Shown in pieces: positions 1 to 10,220 of a stretch of DNA of 64,000 nt. Origin of the DNA: Trifolium pratense (lineage: Eukaryota > Streptophyta > Magnoliopsida > Fabales > Fabaceae); the NCBI RefSeq assembly GCF_020283565.1, contig NC_060061.1, positions 17,707,362 through 17,771,361 on the forward strand, read 5' to 3'. Position 1 is the stretch's first letter. Every line of letters starts with the position of its first letter. The notes under the pieces were generated by a model that was not told where the DNA came from, made no database searches, and saw only the letters and a program-made list of their open reading frames with translations. The position numbers were made by a program, and so were the translations under genes.

Positions 1-2394
1 CATGTAGCTGATTCTTTGCAATGGAAGAAAATTGACTCTTTGTTTCCAAATTTTGGCAAAGAGTCGAGAAACCTTAGACTTGGACTTGCTACTGATGGAA
101 TGAATCCGTTTGGTAATCAAAGTACTAACCATAGTTCATGGCCTGTTCTCCTGATGATTTACAACCTATCTCCTTGGTTGTGCATGAAGCGTAAATATAT
201 TATGTTATCGATGATGATTTCAGGCCCAAGACAACCAGGAAATGACATAGATGTTTATCTAAGTCCACTAATTGATGATTTGAAAGTGTTGTGGGAGGAA
301 GGAGTGGATGTTTTTGATTCGTATTCTGGTGAACAGTTCAACATGCGTGCCATGTTGTTTTGCACCATCAACGACTTTCCGGCATACGGCAATTTGTCTG
401 GGTATTCCGTTAAAGGGCATAATGCGTGTCCCATATGTGAAAAAAAAACATGTTATAAGCAACTGAAAAATGGAAAGAAGACTGTTTATCTTGGCCACCG
501 AAAATTTCTAAATCGTTATCATCCATATCGTAGATTGCGAAAAGCTTTTGACGGAGACCAAGAGAATGGTGTTGCTCCAACGCCCTTAACTGGAGAGGAA
601 GTTTATGAACGACAACGAGACATTAATGTTGTCTTCGGAAAGTGCCAAAAGCCAAAAGGGAGAGTGCCAAAAGCGAAAGTGCCAAAAGCCGAAAGTGAAA
701 GTGTCAAAAGGAAAAAGCAGCCTGTTGTGAAAAGTATATGGAAAAAGAGGTCAGTGTTCTTTGATCTTCCATATTGGTCTAGTCTTGATGTAAGACATTG
801 TATTGATGTGATGCACGTGGAGAAAAATGTATGTGATAGTGTAATTGGAACACTTCTCGACATTAAAGGCAAGACAAAAGATGGTGCACATGCTCGTCTT
901 GATATGGATTTGATGGGTATACGACAAGAGTTAATACCACAAAAAATCAATGACAAGACATATTTGCCTCCCGCGTGTCACACTTTGTCTAAAGACGAGA
1001 AAACAAGTTTTTGCAAGTGTTTACAAAGTATCAAAGTGCCACATGGTTACTCGTCAAATGTCAAGAGCCTTGTATCAATGAAAGATCTCAAATTAATCGG
1101 CTTAAAATCTCATGATTGTCATGTCTTGATGCAACAACTACTACCTGTGGCTATTCGTGGGATATTGCCCGATAATGTTAGGAAAGCTATATGCAGGTTG
1201 TGCTTATTCTTCAATGCAATATGTTGTAAAGCAATTGATCCATTGAAGTTAGACGAGTTGGAAAACGAAGCTGCAGTTATCTTGTGTCAATTGGAGATGT
1301 ATTTTCCTCCTTCATTTTTTGACATTATGGTTCATTTGATTGTTCATCTAGTAAGGGAGATTAGATTGTGTGGCCCAATTTATTTACGGTGGATGTATCC
1401 AATAGAGCGATACATGAAGATCCTAAAAGGGTATACAAAAAACCCACACCGTCCGGAAGCTTCGATTGTTGAGAGGTACATTGCAGAAGAAGCTATTGAG
1501 TTTTGTTCAAACTATTTGTCAGAAGTGGATGCTATAGGGGTTCCCAAGTCTCGTCATGATGGAAGATGTGACGGTGTGGGCACGCAAGGTTTAAATGTCA
1601 AGAGCATGCATATTGATATAATTCTTCAAGCGCATTTGTATATATTGAATAACACTGATGAAGTTCAACCTTACTTGTCTGCTCACAAAAGCATCATAAA
1701 GAAAATGCACGATAAGATGAATGAAAAATGGGTGTTAAGAGAGCATAATAAGAAATTCTCAGAGTGGTTTAAAGAAAAGGTCTGCCAAGATGATAGTGTT
1801 TCCGATACAATAAAGTGGTTGTCCTATGAGCCTAAATGTAACATATTGACTTGGAGTGCATATGATATTAACAAAACTTCCTTTTATACAAAATCAAAGG
1901 ATGACCGCAGTACCATGCAAAATAGTGGGGTTATGATTGTGGCAGAGTCCATGCACTTCTCTAGTTCCAAAGATAAAAATCCGGTTATGGCATCTACACC
2001 CTACTTTGGGGTGATTGAAGAGATCTGGGAGGTTGATTACGTTGTGTTTAAAGTGCCTTTATTTAAATGCAAATGGATTGATATCAACAATGGTGTGAGA
2101 ATTGATGAATTAGGATTTACACTAGTTGATCTTTGCAAGTTAGCTTATAAAGACGAACCTTTCATCATGGCATCCCAAGCAAAACAGGTGTTTTATGTCA
2201 AAGATCCTTCTAATGAACGGTGGTCGGTGGTTCTACAAGGAAAAAATGTGCATGGTAGTTATGAAAATCAAGAGCTTGATATTTCCGAAATTCCTCCTTT
2301 CTCAACAGATGTGCCTACCTTCATTGAAGAAAACGAAGAGGATGATGTGCATGCAGCTATTCGTTTAGATCATGACGAAGGAATATGGGATTAG
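1..2394 (+). CDS. CACTA transposase, TNPD/TNP2 type (5' end outside window)
   Basis: This is the transposase of a CACTA element, expected to bind the terminal repeats in the nucleus and cut the DNA. The frame is open from base 1, so the true start lies upstream; the first Met-like codon seen (TTG at 16) is not a start. Segments in order: a Transposase_21 core (ATDGMNPFG near residue 27, then the hallmark stretch around LDVRHCIDVMHVEKNVCD at about residues 257-275); a basic KVPKA-rich linker near 205-235; a DUF4218-like region at about 364-490 (HDCHVLMQQLLPVAIRG); and a DUF4216-like region at about 660-725 (VVFKVPLFKCKW). The stop is TAG at 2392-2394. The frame is uninterrupted for about 795 codons. 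Identity is certain at family level; whether it is active is not known. Confidence 0.93.
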   Translation, partial: HVADSLQWKKIDSLFPNFGKESRNLRLGLATDGMNPFGNQSTNHSSWPVLLMIYNLSPWLCMKRKYIMLSMMISGPRQPGNDIDVYLSPLIDDLKVLWEEGVDVFDSYSGEQFNMRAMLFCTINDFPAYGNLSGYSVKGHNACPICEKKTCYKQLKNGKKTVYLGHRKFLNRYHPYRRLRKAFDGDQENGVAPTPLTGEEVYERQRDINVVFGKCQKPKGRVPKAKVPKAESESVKRKKQPVVKSIWKKRSVFFDLPYWSSLDVRHCIDVMHVEKNVCDSVIGTLLDIKGKTKDGAHARLDMDLMGIRQELIPQKINDKTYLPPACHTLSKDEKTSFCKCLQSIKVPHGYSSNVKSLVSMKDLKLIGLKSHDCHVLMQQLLPVAIRGILPDNVRKAICRLCLFFNAICCKAIDPLKLDELENEAAVILCQLEMYFPPSFFDIMVHLIVHLVREIRLCGPIYLRWMYPIERYMKILKGYTKNPHRPEASIVERYIAEEAIEFCSNYLSEVDAIGVPKSRHDGRCDGVGTQGLNVKSMHIDIILQAHLYILNNTDEVQPYLSAHKSIIKKMHDKMNEKWVLREHNKKFSEWFKEKVCQDDSVSDTIKWLSYEPKCNILTWSAYDINKTSFYTKSKDDRSTMQNSGVMIVAESMHFSSSKDKNPVMASTPYFGVIEEIWEVDYVVFKVPLFKCKWIDINNGVRIDELGFTLVDLCKLAYKDEPFIMASQAKQVFYVKDPSNERWSVVLQGKNVHGSYENQELDISEIPPFSTDVPTFIEENEEDDVHAAIRLDHDEGIWD

Positions 2395-2736
2395 ACATTA
2401 CTTTCACTATTTGCATTTTTTTACCACTTGTTTTGTAACACATAGTAATAAAACACCATTTGTTTTGATTGTTATTGAATTTTTTGTGCTGCGACATTTA
2501 TGCTTAATTCAGTTTTATGCAAGTGTTTTATGCTTAATTCAGTTTTTTGTGTTTTGTGCTGCGACATTTATATTGCAAGTGTCTTATGCTTAATTCAGTT
2601 TTTTTTTTTTGTTTTGTGCTGAGACATTTTAATTTGCGACATTTATTTTTTGGTTGTTATTGCTATTAACCAACAACTCAGTTTTTGTGTCTTATGCTTA
2701 ATTCATTTTTTTGTGTTTTGTGTAAACAGATACGAT
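2395..2736 (+). repeat. Short imperfect tandem repeats between the two CACTA genes
   Basis: Variants of TGCTTAATTCAGTTTT and TTTTGTGCTGCGACATTTAT recur four to five times between about 2477 and 2715, separating the transposase stop from the ATG of the second gene. No ORF of interest lies here. The stretch probably holds the first gene's 3' end and the second gene's leader. A TGTAAACAG just before the ATG could be a 3' splice site of a leader intron, which is inference only. Confidence 0.6.
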
Positions 2737-5700
2737 ATGGCTGATTCAACCGACAACTCTGCTGAAACTAGTCAAAGTAATAAAAAAAGTGTTAGAGGTC
2801 CCACTATGTTGAAAGCAATTGAAAACGTTCGTAAAACGGGTATAAAGATCCCTCTCCAGTTTGATCTAGAAACTGGAGAGTGTTATGGTAACAATGCCTC
2901 CCATTTTAAGAGTTACGTAGCACTTCTTACTCGAGAAAGATGCAGTATTGCGAAAGAGTTGTGGAAACATATACCTGAAGGAGTAAAGAATGCTATGTGG
3001 ACAGATATTAAGGTATTTGAAATTCAACATTTTGTTATATTTTATTATCATATCAAATACATCTTATGCTAACACCAAATTTTTTAATGTAAATATTATA
3101 GGCTATTTTTGTTATACCTGAGTTTGATGATGCAAAAAAGAGTGATCATTTTAAGAAAATATGGTTTCACTATGCGGGGGAGCGATGGAAAGATTTTAAA
3201 TCACGGTTGACTAGAACTTATATCACAGACCCCAAACCAGATGACGTTCCTCCATACGTCAAGTATCCTTACATCAAAAAAGATATATGGGAAGAGTTTG
3301 TGAAGTATCGACAGACCTCTGATTTTAAGGTTAGTGTAATTTCAAAATCATTAAACTGTGTTGACTGCTGCTTCTGCTGCTACTGTGTTAAATATTGTGT
3401 TTTGTGATTTGTGATTTTGTGATTTTTATGTCTTGACTGCTGCTACTGCGCTAAAACCGCGCTAAAACTGCGCTAAAACCGCGCTAAAACTGCTGATTCT
3501 GTCTTTAACATTGCCTAAAACCGTGATTCTGCTGAAACTGTCTTTAACACCTTACTTCATTTTTCTGCTGAAAACTGTGATTCTGTCTTTAACATTGCCT
3601 AAAACTGCGCTAAAACCGCGCTAAAACTGCGCTAAAACCGCGCTAAAATTGCTGATTCTGTCTTTAACATTGCCTAAACTGCTGAAACTGTGAAACTGTC
3701 TTGACTGCTGAAACTGTGATTTTGTGATTTTGTGATTGTGATTCTGAAACTATCTTGCAAAGAATAGGAAAAAAGTCTGTTGAAACTGCTGAATGTGATT
3801 TTTACATTACTAATTATTTGAGTTTATAATAGGAAAAAAGTCAAAAGGGTAGGGAGAATCATGCAAAGAATGTTTACCCACATGTATTATCCCGTGGCGG
3901 GTATAAGAGGCTCGAGGAGCAGATGATCAATGAAAAGAGACAATCCTTATCGAAAGATAGTTCTGGCTTAACTGATGATGATCGTCATCCATCTCCACCG
4001 GAACGCTATGAGACATGGACGAGAGCACGACAAAAGAAAGGGGGAGAATTCACATCTGAGCCTGTAAAAAAAGTTGCTGAGAAAATTGTAAGTAACATTA
4101 TAATCATGCTTTTGCTTCAAGTAACACAATTATTTACTATATTGTGACTTTGTTTGTGCATGTTGTAGGAGAAAATTGTTGAAGACTCAAAAAAGGGTGA
4201 CTTTGTTCCAACGGGACGTCACGATGTCCTAACAGAAGCCATTGGAACACCTGAGCATGGTGGTAGTGTTCGTGGTGTTGGAAAAAAACATAACATTACC
4301 ACTTACTGGGGAAGATCAAAGGTTTCACGTCAAAGACAAGGTATAGATGTCAAAGAGCAACTAGCAGCATTTAAAGCAGATTTGGAAGCTAAGTTTGAGG
4401 AAAAGTTGGCGCAAGAGCGTAAGATGATGCAAGATTCTCTTATGGAGACACTAAAGTCCATGGGTTTATCCCAAACCTCTGATACAAATAATAGAGTCAT
4501 GGTACCTGAAGCTTGTGCTGAACAAGTTGTTGTCACCGGAAGCGCAAAAGGGAGTTGTTCTCCTGCACCGGTCAAGATGCAAAATGAACTCAAGGAGGTT
4601 ATTGTCACTGAAAGCGCAAAAGGAAGTCGTTCTCCTGCACCGGTAGCAGAGGCTGAAGATAACATGGACGATGTTCAGAAATTGTTAATCATGGTTCTGA
4701 AAAAGGGTGATGATCATTTGGATGTACAATTAACTCATTGTTCAATGTGTACTAATTTTCTCATGTCTTGCAAGTGTATAAGAGAGTTGTTGGTGGGTTT
4801 TATTTGGCTCGACATGAGTACTCTAAGTGTTTGGTGCTCGTAAGTGTACTTTCTTATTTACTACTATCTCAATATCTGTTAATATGTTATATATCTCTCC
4901 TAACTTTAAAATTATATTCAGGTACATTCATCGTTTATGCATTGAAAACAACACCACAAATGTATATGGAATTTTGGAACCAAGTTTTCTGAACATTGTT
5001 GGTGATGCTGGGAAAAAAAGTGATCAGAGAATATCTCAAAGTAAATGCAAGAAATACATCCAGCATAAGTTAGAAAATGAAAAGAAAGAGTGTCAATTAT
5101 TACCATTTAACCATGGGTAAGTTTGTATGAATTTGTGTATTTTTTTAATACTTATTTATTTTTTATAACTCATAGTTATTAACAATATAATACTGTTCTT
5201 CCACGCACGCGTACAGAGGACATTGGCAGTTGATAATACTTTGTCCAAAGATAAATACCGTGGTTGTTATTTGTTCACTACATTGGAAACTTAATCCAAT
5301 AATGGAGAAAATTGTTTCAAGGTAATTAAGTTTATACTTTAGGGGTTTTGGTTATATACTATAAACATAAATTATTACAAATTTTATATGATTTTATGCG
5401 GCTTTTTTTTCTTATGAATTAGTGTTTTTACGGTTGATCAAATGGCGAATGGCAATAGAAAGAACAATACCGTATGGCTTTATCCACAAGTAAGTGTGGT
5501 ATTCTAACTTTATATATATTTACTTTTTTGATAAGTAAGTGTGGTATTTTTTGATCAAATGTTACTATATATAATTTGTAGGCGAGGAAACAATATAATT
5601 CAAATGACTGTGGATACTATGTAATGAAAAATATGTTGGACATTGTCACTGCTAAGATAACTGATTCTTGGATGGAGGTAATAATTTTTATTTTTTATAC

Positions 5701-5853
5701 ATCAATAATTTTTTATAACCGAGTCAAGAATAGTTTTATATTATTATTTACTTATTGTAGGTATTTAATGACCCAAAAGAGTTAACAGCTGAGGAGATGT
5801 ATGAATTGCGATTACGTTGGTCAACATATTTTTTGTCGTTATTGGAGGGTTAA
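2737..5853 (+). CDS. CACTA second gene: Transposase_24 domain joined to C48 (Ulp1-like) protease domain, about nine exons
   Basis: Exons read from splice sites and frame: 2737-3012, 3102-3329, 3833-4087, 4169 to about 4720-4840 (end not resolved), 4922-5116, 5217-5321, 5423-5489, 5582-5677 and 5761-5853. The first part matches plant En/Spm Transposase_24/TNPA-type proteins (IPLQFDLETGECYG; PHVLSRGGYKRLEEQM; IGTPEHGG), followed by a coiled-coil-like stretch. The last exons form a C48 cysteine-protease fold: LEPSFLN, GHWQLIILCPK with the catalytic His, and QYNSNDCGYYVMKNM with the catalytic Cys and the oxyanion Gln six residues before it. The usual Asp, 17 residues after the His, is Cys here. 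Between 4690 and 4920 I could not find splice sites that keep one frame, so a frameshift or missed exon is possible. Such proteins are known companions of plant CACTA and MULE transposases. Confidence 0.8.
3410..3800 (+). repeat. Tandem repeats inside intron 2 of the CACTA second gene
   Basis: The intron 3330-3832 is built of alternating GCGCTAAAACC/GCGCTAAAACTGC units, CTGTCTTTAACATTGCCTAAAAC units and TGTGATTTTGTGATT units. A block of about 90 bp near 3455-3520 returns near 3595-3680. The stretch is non-coding and probably arose by slippage. No function is evident. Confidence 0.7.
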
Positions 5854-5989
5854 GATTTATCTGGTGAGTTATAGAATAGTTCATTATTTGAACTTTGTTT
5901 TTGCAAATTGGTCTATTCAATACATTGCAGCAATTTTAGTTTACACTTGTTTATTTTTATGCAAAAAAGAGAAAATTTGAGATTCTGTC

Positions 5990-6410
5990 AAATTTGAACA
6001 CTTTCTGTCAAATTTGAGATTCTGCAGGGTGATGAGGAATTGGTTATTAGCTTTAGTTTGAGTCTTGGAAGCAGATCAGGTGATGGAATTGGTAATTTGA
6101 GTTGCTGTTTTGGAATTGGATAGAGCTAGTTTTGATTTTTGTGTATATTAGGGGGCTGTTTTGGACTTGCTGTTTAACCAATTCCTCATCACCAATTCTG
6201 CAGGGTGATGAGGAATTTGAGGAATTTGCTGTTTTGGACTTGCTGTTATTAACCAATTCTGCAGGGTGATGAGGAATTTGAGATCCCACTGTTTTGGACT
6301 TGCTGTTTTGGACTGTCATGGAATTGGTAGTTTGAGTTGCTGTTTTGGAATTGGATAGAGCTAGTTTTGATTTTTGTGTATATTAGGGGGCTGTATGCTT
6401 GGAATTAGAA
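5990..6410 (+). repeat. CACTA subterminal imperfect repeats
   Basis: CTGCAGGGTGATGAGGAATT appears at about 6023, 6201 and 6260. A block of about 80 bp (TTTGAGTTGCTGTTTTGGAATTGG through TATTAGGGGGCTGT) appears at about 6096-6170 and again at 6330-6396. These lie downstream of the second gene's stop. Subterminal repeats in CACTA elements usually serve as binding sites for element proteins; that role is inferred here. Confidence 0.6.
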
Positions 6411-6649
6411 TAGATATAATTAGTGATAATGTTAAGTTTTGTGATTTTAATGTATTGAATGTGTAACTTGTTAGGAATTGACAATGAATTGTGGAAAATA
6501 ATATTCGAAATTATGACAATTTTCTTTTGCGTTATTACCTACTAAAAGAACGTATAATTTATGCGCCGGAAGGGCGCCATATATTAATATGCAGGCACAG
6601 GAATTAAAAAAAACGAAAAAAAACAAAAAAACAAAAAAAAAAACTAACA

Positions 6650-7355
6650 TACCACTACTGATATTTATAACAATCAGTAGTGAAAACCATACATACCACT
6701 ACGGGTATTTGTAAATACCCGTAGTGGTATCCTCAATTCTAAAAAAAAAAAATTAAAACCACACATACCACTACCGGTATTTACAAATACCGGTAGTGGA
6801 ATCCCAGACTCTAAAAAAAAAAAAATGAAAACCACACATACCACTACGGGTATTTGTAAATACCCGTAGTGGTATCCCAGATTCTAAAAAAAAAAAACTG
6901 GAAACAATACATACCACTACGGGTATTTGTTAAATACCCGTAGTGGTATCCCAGATTCTAAAAAAAAAAAACTGGAAACAATACATACCACTACGGGTAT
7001 TTGTTAAATACCCGTAGTGGTATCCCAGATTCTAAAAAAAAAAAACTGGAAACAATACATACCACTACGGGTATTTGTTAATACCAGTAGTGGAATCCTC
7101 AATTCTAAAAAAAAAAAATTAAAACCACACATACCACTACCGGTATTTACAAATACCGGTAGTGGAATCCCAGACTATAAAAAAAAAAAATGAAAACTAT
7201 ACATACCACTACGGATATTGAAAATACCCGTAGTGGAATCTCATACATACCACTACGGGTATTTGTAAATACCCGTAGTGGAATCCTCATAAATTTAATT
7301 AATAATACTGTAGAAACCTGACATACCACGACGGGTATAAAAAGACCCGTCGTGG
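6650..7355. repeat. Array of 11 hairpin-forming subterminal repeats
   Basis: Eleven near-perfect palindromes of 32-37 bp, each of the form ACCACTACGGGTATTT / AAATACCCGTAGTGGT, start at about 6650, 6694, 6766, 6839, 6912, 6986, 7060, 7132, 7204, 7248 and 7324. Most are spaced about 73 bp apart by an A-rich spacer containing CTAAAAAAAAAAA. The arms co-vary: CGGG pairs with CCCG and CCGG with CCGG, so pairing is kept while sequence changes. Half-sites (CCAGTAGTGG, CCGGTAGTGG) continue to the terminus at 7454. Probably the transposase-binding subterminal array. Confidence 0.85.
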
Positions 7356-7435
7356 AAAGTATTGACTTACAACGACGAGTGTATTTACTACCGGCCGCGG
7401 CCAGTAGTGGAATCCCTATTTGGCCGGTAGTGGAA

Positions 7436-7454
7436 TCCCCTTTCTGCACTAGTG
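7436..7454 (-). repeat. Right terminal inverted repeat of the CACTA element
   Basis: On the minus strand the terminus begins CACTAGTGCAGAAAGGGG. CACTA is the diagnostic end of this superfamily. The boundary at 7454 is supported by the immediate switch to gypsy 3'-internal sequence. Confidence 0.8.
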
Positions 7455-7683
7455 GTAGTGTGATGGGATCATAGAGCCTTGGTTGAAAAGTGTGAATTAC
7501 TTGAAAATGTCTTGCGGGAACGATTGTGCAATTGAGCATTGTTTGCAGGTGGATCATTGATCATCAGGTGATTCTCACGTATGTATGATTCGAGTGAATT
7601 TAAGGAAAATGCCAAGGTCTTGACACAAAAGCTTGAGGTAAAAGTTGTTTCCTTGAGGACAAGGAAAGGTTTAAGTTTGGGGT
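7455..7683 (+). mobile_element. 3' end of a Ty3-gypsy internal region with polypurine tract
   Basis: Non-coding sequence with the wording usual just upstream of the 3' LTR in plant Athila/Tat-type gypsy elements (CTTGAGGACAAGGAAAGG, then TTTAAGTTTGGGG as polypurine tract at about 7668-7682), directly abutting the LTR. The rest of the element would lie left of the inserted CACTA, outside the window. Confidence 0.7.
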
Positions 7684-8920
7684 TGTGATGACGAATCGTC
7701 ACACTCTCTAATCCAGGCCTATTTTAGCAACATTAGATGCATTTTAGTAGGTTTTTTAGCAATAAATATAAGAGAAATCTAACCATAAGCTTGATTACTT
7801 GTTTTGCAAGAAAACAGGAAAAATTGCAGGAAATGGATGATTTTCACTACGCTGGGGGCGTAGCCCATCACGCGCCGCGTGATGGAGCTCACAGGGAGCC
7901 AAGATTTTCACTCTCATCACGCGCGGCATGATGCCTGACCACGCGCGGCGTGATGACTTGTTCAAGAAGAAGATTGCTCTCTGACTTGATCACGCGCCGC
8001 GTGATACCGTTATCACGCGCGGCGTAGTTGATGGATCTGCAACCACGCGCGGCGTGATAGATCTGGCGCGCGGCGTGGTTGCATTCTGTATATATAGTTT
8101 CTGCATAATTCTGTTTTCGTGTTGGAAAATTCTGCAAATTTGCTCTACATTCTGGATTTGGAACTTCAAGATTGGGATTCAAGACTCAGAGGATAGCTCC
8201 AAGCACATCGATAGCATGGATTCACAAGCCATGACATTGAAGCTCGGACGCGAACAAAGGGAGATGAGGAGCTAAGCTCCTTTGAAGGTAGGATCTAGGA
8301 TAGTCTAGGATGTAGATAGATCAGTTGTAATCGGCTATATGTGTAAGAATCTACTCTTTTCATAGTGTTGATTTAATGCAATTCGATGCATAATGCTTTA
8401 TAATCCTTCATTAGTGTTGTAATGATTTCGAGTTAAGTCACGTGCGAGAGTATTGATTTAATTTCTGAACTGAATTGCATTGAGCGCTCGAGTGTCTCCG
8501 GTCGAGAGATTGAGGCATAGAGTGTAGCGAACGATTGACGCGCGTTAATATCATTCGTTGTAGGTAGCTTCCGCCCGAGAGATCGGGGGAGTATCGACAA
8601 CGAATAGAGTGGATTTTGACAAGAGATTGTGATTCACTAATTTGTCGATCTAGTTGTTAACACTTGAGTAGATTCCTATGATATAGTAGATTGCATGTGG
8701 TTTAGCTATAGACTAGGCGATTCCGATGATTCTACCTCGCTTTTCCATTATATCAAAGCACGTTTTCTACAATTCATCACTCAACATACCCCCAATTTAT
8801 GTGTATTTCTTGCATAATGTCTATGAGCACTATTCGACTAGTTTAATCACACAATCCCTGTGGATCGATATTTTTATTACTACGTGGTAATTCGTTCACT
8901 TGCGAAAATTATCCATCACA
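7684..8920 (+). mobile_element. 3' LTR of a Ty3-gypsy retrotransposon
   Basis: The 1237-bp segment begins TGTGATG and ends CATCACA, a perfect 7-bp inverted pair with canonical TG...CA ends. It follows a polypurine tract and holds a TATA box (TATATATAG, about 8088-8097). Its right part (CAATCCCTGTGGATCGATA, then ATTCGTTCACTTGCG) is typical of gypsy LTRs. The expected right target duplication is TATCA at 8921-8925. Small ORFs inside are chance reading frames. Confidence 0.8.
7867..8097 (+). promoter_or_regulatory. Seven GC-rich palindromes upstream of the LTR TATA box
   Basis: Near-identical palindromes of the form ATCACGCG(C/G)(C/G)GCGTGAT lie at 7867, 7916, 7938, 7989, 8012, 8042 and 8065. 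They sit just 5' of the TATA box at 8088-8097 in an otherwise AT-rich LTR. Position in U3 suggests an enhancer array, or a CpG-rich methylation target; the function is inferred. Confidence 0.6.
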
Positions 8921-9213
8921 TATCATGATTTTATCAAGGCATGTATCACAGAAAATTTTCTCAGTTATACTCTAAATACTTGAGCATTATACTATAAGAA
9001 CTGTTGTGGCCTTGTGGGGCATATAGTAACATGGTGTGCTCAATGCCCAATACTTTTGGTTTAAACTTCTTCATGTTCTGAAGTAAAAGAAAATTCACAA
9101 CAATCAGCTGGCGAGCTTAAGAAACTTTACCTCCAATGGATACACTCATTCTTCATGGTGAAGAGGCATGAGGATAGCATCAAGAGTGCCAACATCGCAG
9201 GCATCATTGCTAG

Positions 9214-9510
9214 CTAGAAAACCGTATCAATACTTTTCACCAACGGAGAGGTAGACACAGCACCCAACTTCGCCATAACATCAGCACACGCATTCCCTTC
9301 ACGAAAGGTATGATTAATCACCACATCCCATTCATTAGCAAGCAAATTTCGGATACTTTGAATCTCATTAGCAAAGCGGTGGTGGGCTGAGACTCCATCA
9401 CGAATTAAATTCACCGACTGCAGCGAGTCCGAAAAACAAATCACACTCCGGTATCCACTCTCCCAACAAAATCTGTAAACCATAAAAAATAGTCATAATC
9501 TCGACAAACA
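9214..9510 (-). pseudogene. LINE RNase H-domain fragment
   Basis: The minus strand encodes a partial plant LINE RNase H (RVT_3) domain. It has the acidic motif in CFSDSLQSVNLIRDG and the C-terminal motif HTFREGNACADVMAKLGA. The upstream part of the LINE is absent or eroded, so this is a dead fragment. The flank 8926-9213 is not recognisable, though part may be the LINE 3' tail. Confidence 0.75.
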
Positions 9511-9733
9511 GAATGTTGTGGACAGCAGCCACACCTTCTAACCTAAGTTTTTTATTTATTTTTATTTAACCATATTATTTGTGCGAAGTATTTTCTATTT
9601 TGAGATTTTTTTAAAAAAATATTTCTAATAAAAAGAATTCTATATTGCATTTGACTTTTTTTTTTATTAAAAATACCATACTTTTTTGTACGACAGAAAC
9701 ACTACATTTTAAAAAGATAATGTTCAACGAAAG

Positions 9734-10129
9734 TTTATAAAAGCATTTGCAAAGCGCCATATTGGCATGCCAGAAGTTCATGAAGCTGAAGTTTTTGGGT
9801 ATCCTTGAATCATTGAAATGGTTGCATTGCAAAGTATGGATATGTGCAACTATCTTAATGAATCAGATTGTTTACGAGTAGTGAATTGGCCTTAGTAATA
9901 ATAAGTCTCATGGAGAGTGTCGTTGGAAAGTGTCGTAGTTTAATATTATCGCTTGGAAACTGTAATGTCAGTTATGTTTGGAGACAAACCAATCGAATTG
10001 CTCACGACTTAGCTCAGATAGTTCGTTGTATGCTAGTCATCAAGTCTTTGATTATTGTCCTCATTGTATTGAAACTACTATTATGAATGAAATACACTAA
10101 ATTTACTTTTATAAAAAGAAAAAAAAAAA
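9734..10129 (+). mobile_element. 5'-truncated LINE copy with target-site duplication
   Basis: Flanked by TCAACGAAAG (9724-9733) and TCAACGAAGG (10130-10139), a 10-bp duplication with one mismatch, and ending in an A-rich tail. The plus strand encodes a frameshifted RNase H C-terminal part (EAEVFGILESLKWL, then SYVWRQTNRIAHDLAQIV). This fits an old 5'-truncated L1-type insertion. Confidence 0.75.
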
Positions 10130-10202
10130 TCAACGAAGGAATGCTCTACTAACACCGTAGCATCCTACAAAGGAACACGCTACTATCAAGTTACCGTTTG
10201 TT

Positions 10203-10220
10203 TTTTTTTTTTGGCACACA
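10203..10220 (-). mobile_element. Possible micro-retroposon: TGTGTGCC + A10 (minus strand)
   Basis: Ten T then GGCACACA, between CGTTTGTT at 10195-10202 and CGTTTGTT at 10221-10228. The 8-bp duplication is short, so chance is possible. Confidence 0.5.

Larger units (their letters stand above)
1..7454 (+). mobile_element. CACTA (En/Spm-type) DNA transposon, right part
   Basis: The element enters from the left edge already inside its transposase gene and ends at 7454. It carries two plus-strand genes, a TNPD-type transposase (to 2394) and a spliced second gene (2737-5853), then a repeat-rich subterminal region. The right end reads, on the minus strand, CACTAGTGCAGAAAGGGG, a typical CACTA terminal inverted repeat. 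The next three bases (GTA, 7455-7457) would be the right copy of a 3-bp target duplication, but the left copy is outside the window. Sequence beyond 7454 belongs to a gypsy retrotransposon, so the element is nested. No stop interrupts the transposase ORF, so it may be young, but activity cannot be judged without the left end. Confidence 0.9.

Noticed and set aside
6650..7355. CRISPR-like regular array of palindromic repeats
   Set aside because: The repeats are about 73 bp apart, but the spacers are near-identical A-rich sequence, arms vary and the context is a plant CACTA end. Not a CRISPR array.
7737..8275. Small ORFs in the gypsy LTR
   Set aside because: They overlap the GC-rich palindromes on both strands and have no family match; LTR sequence explains them.
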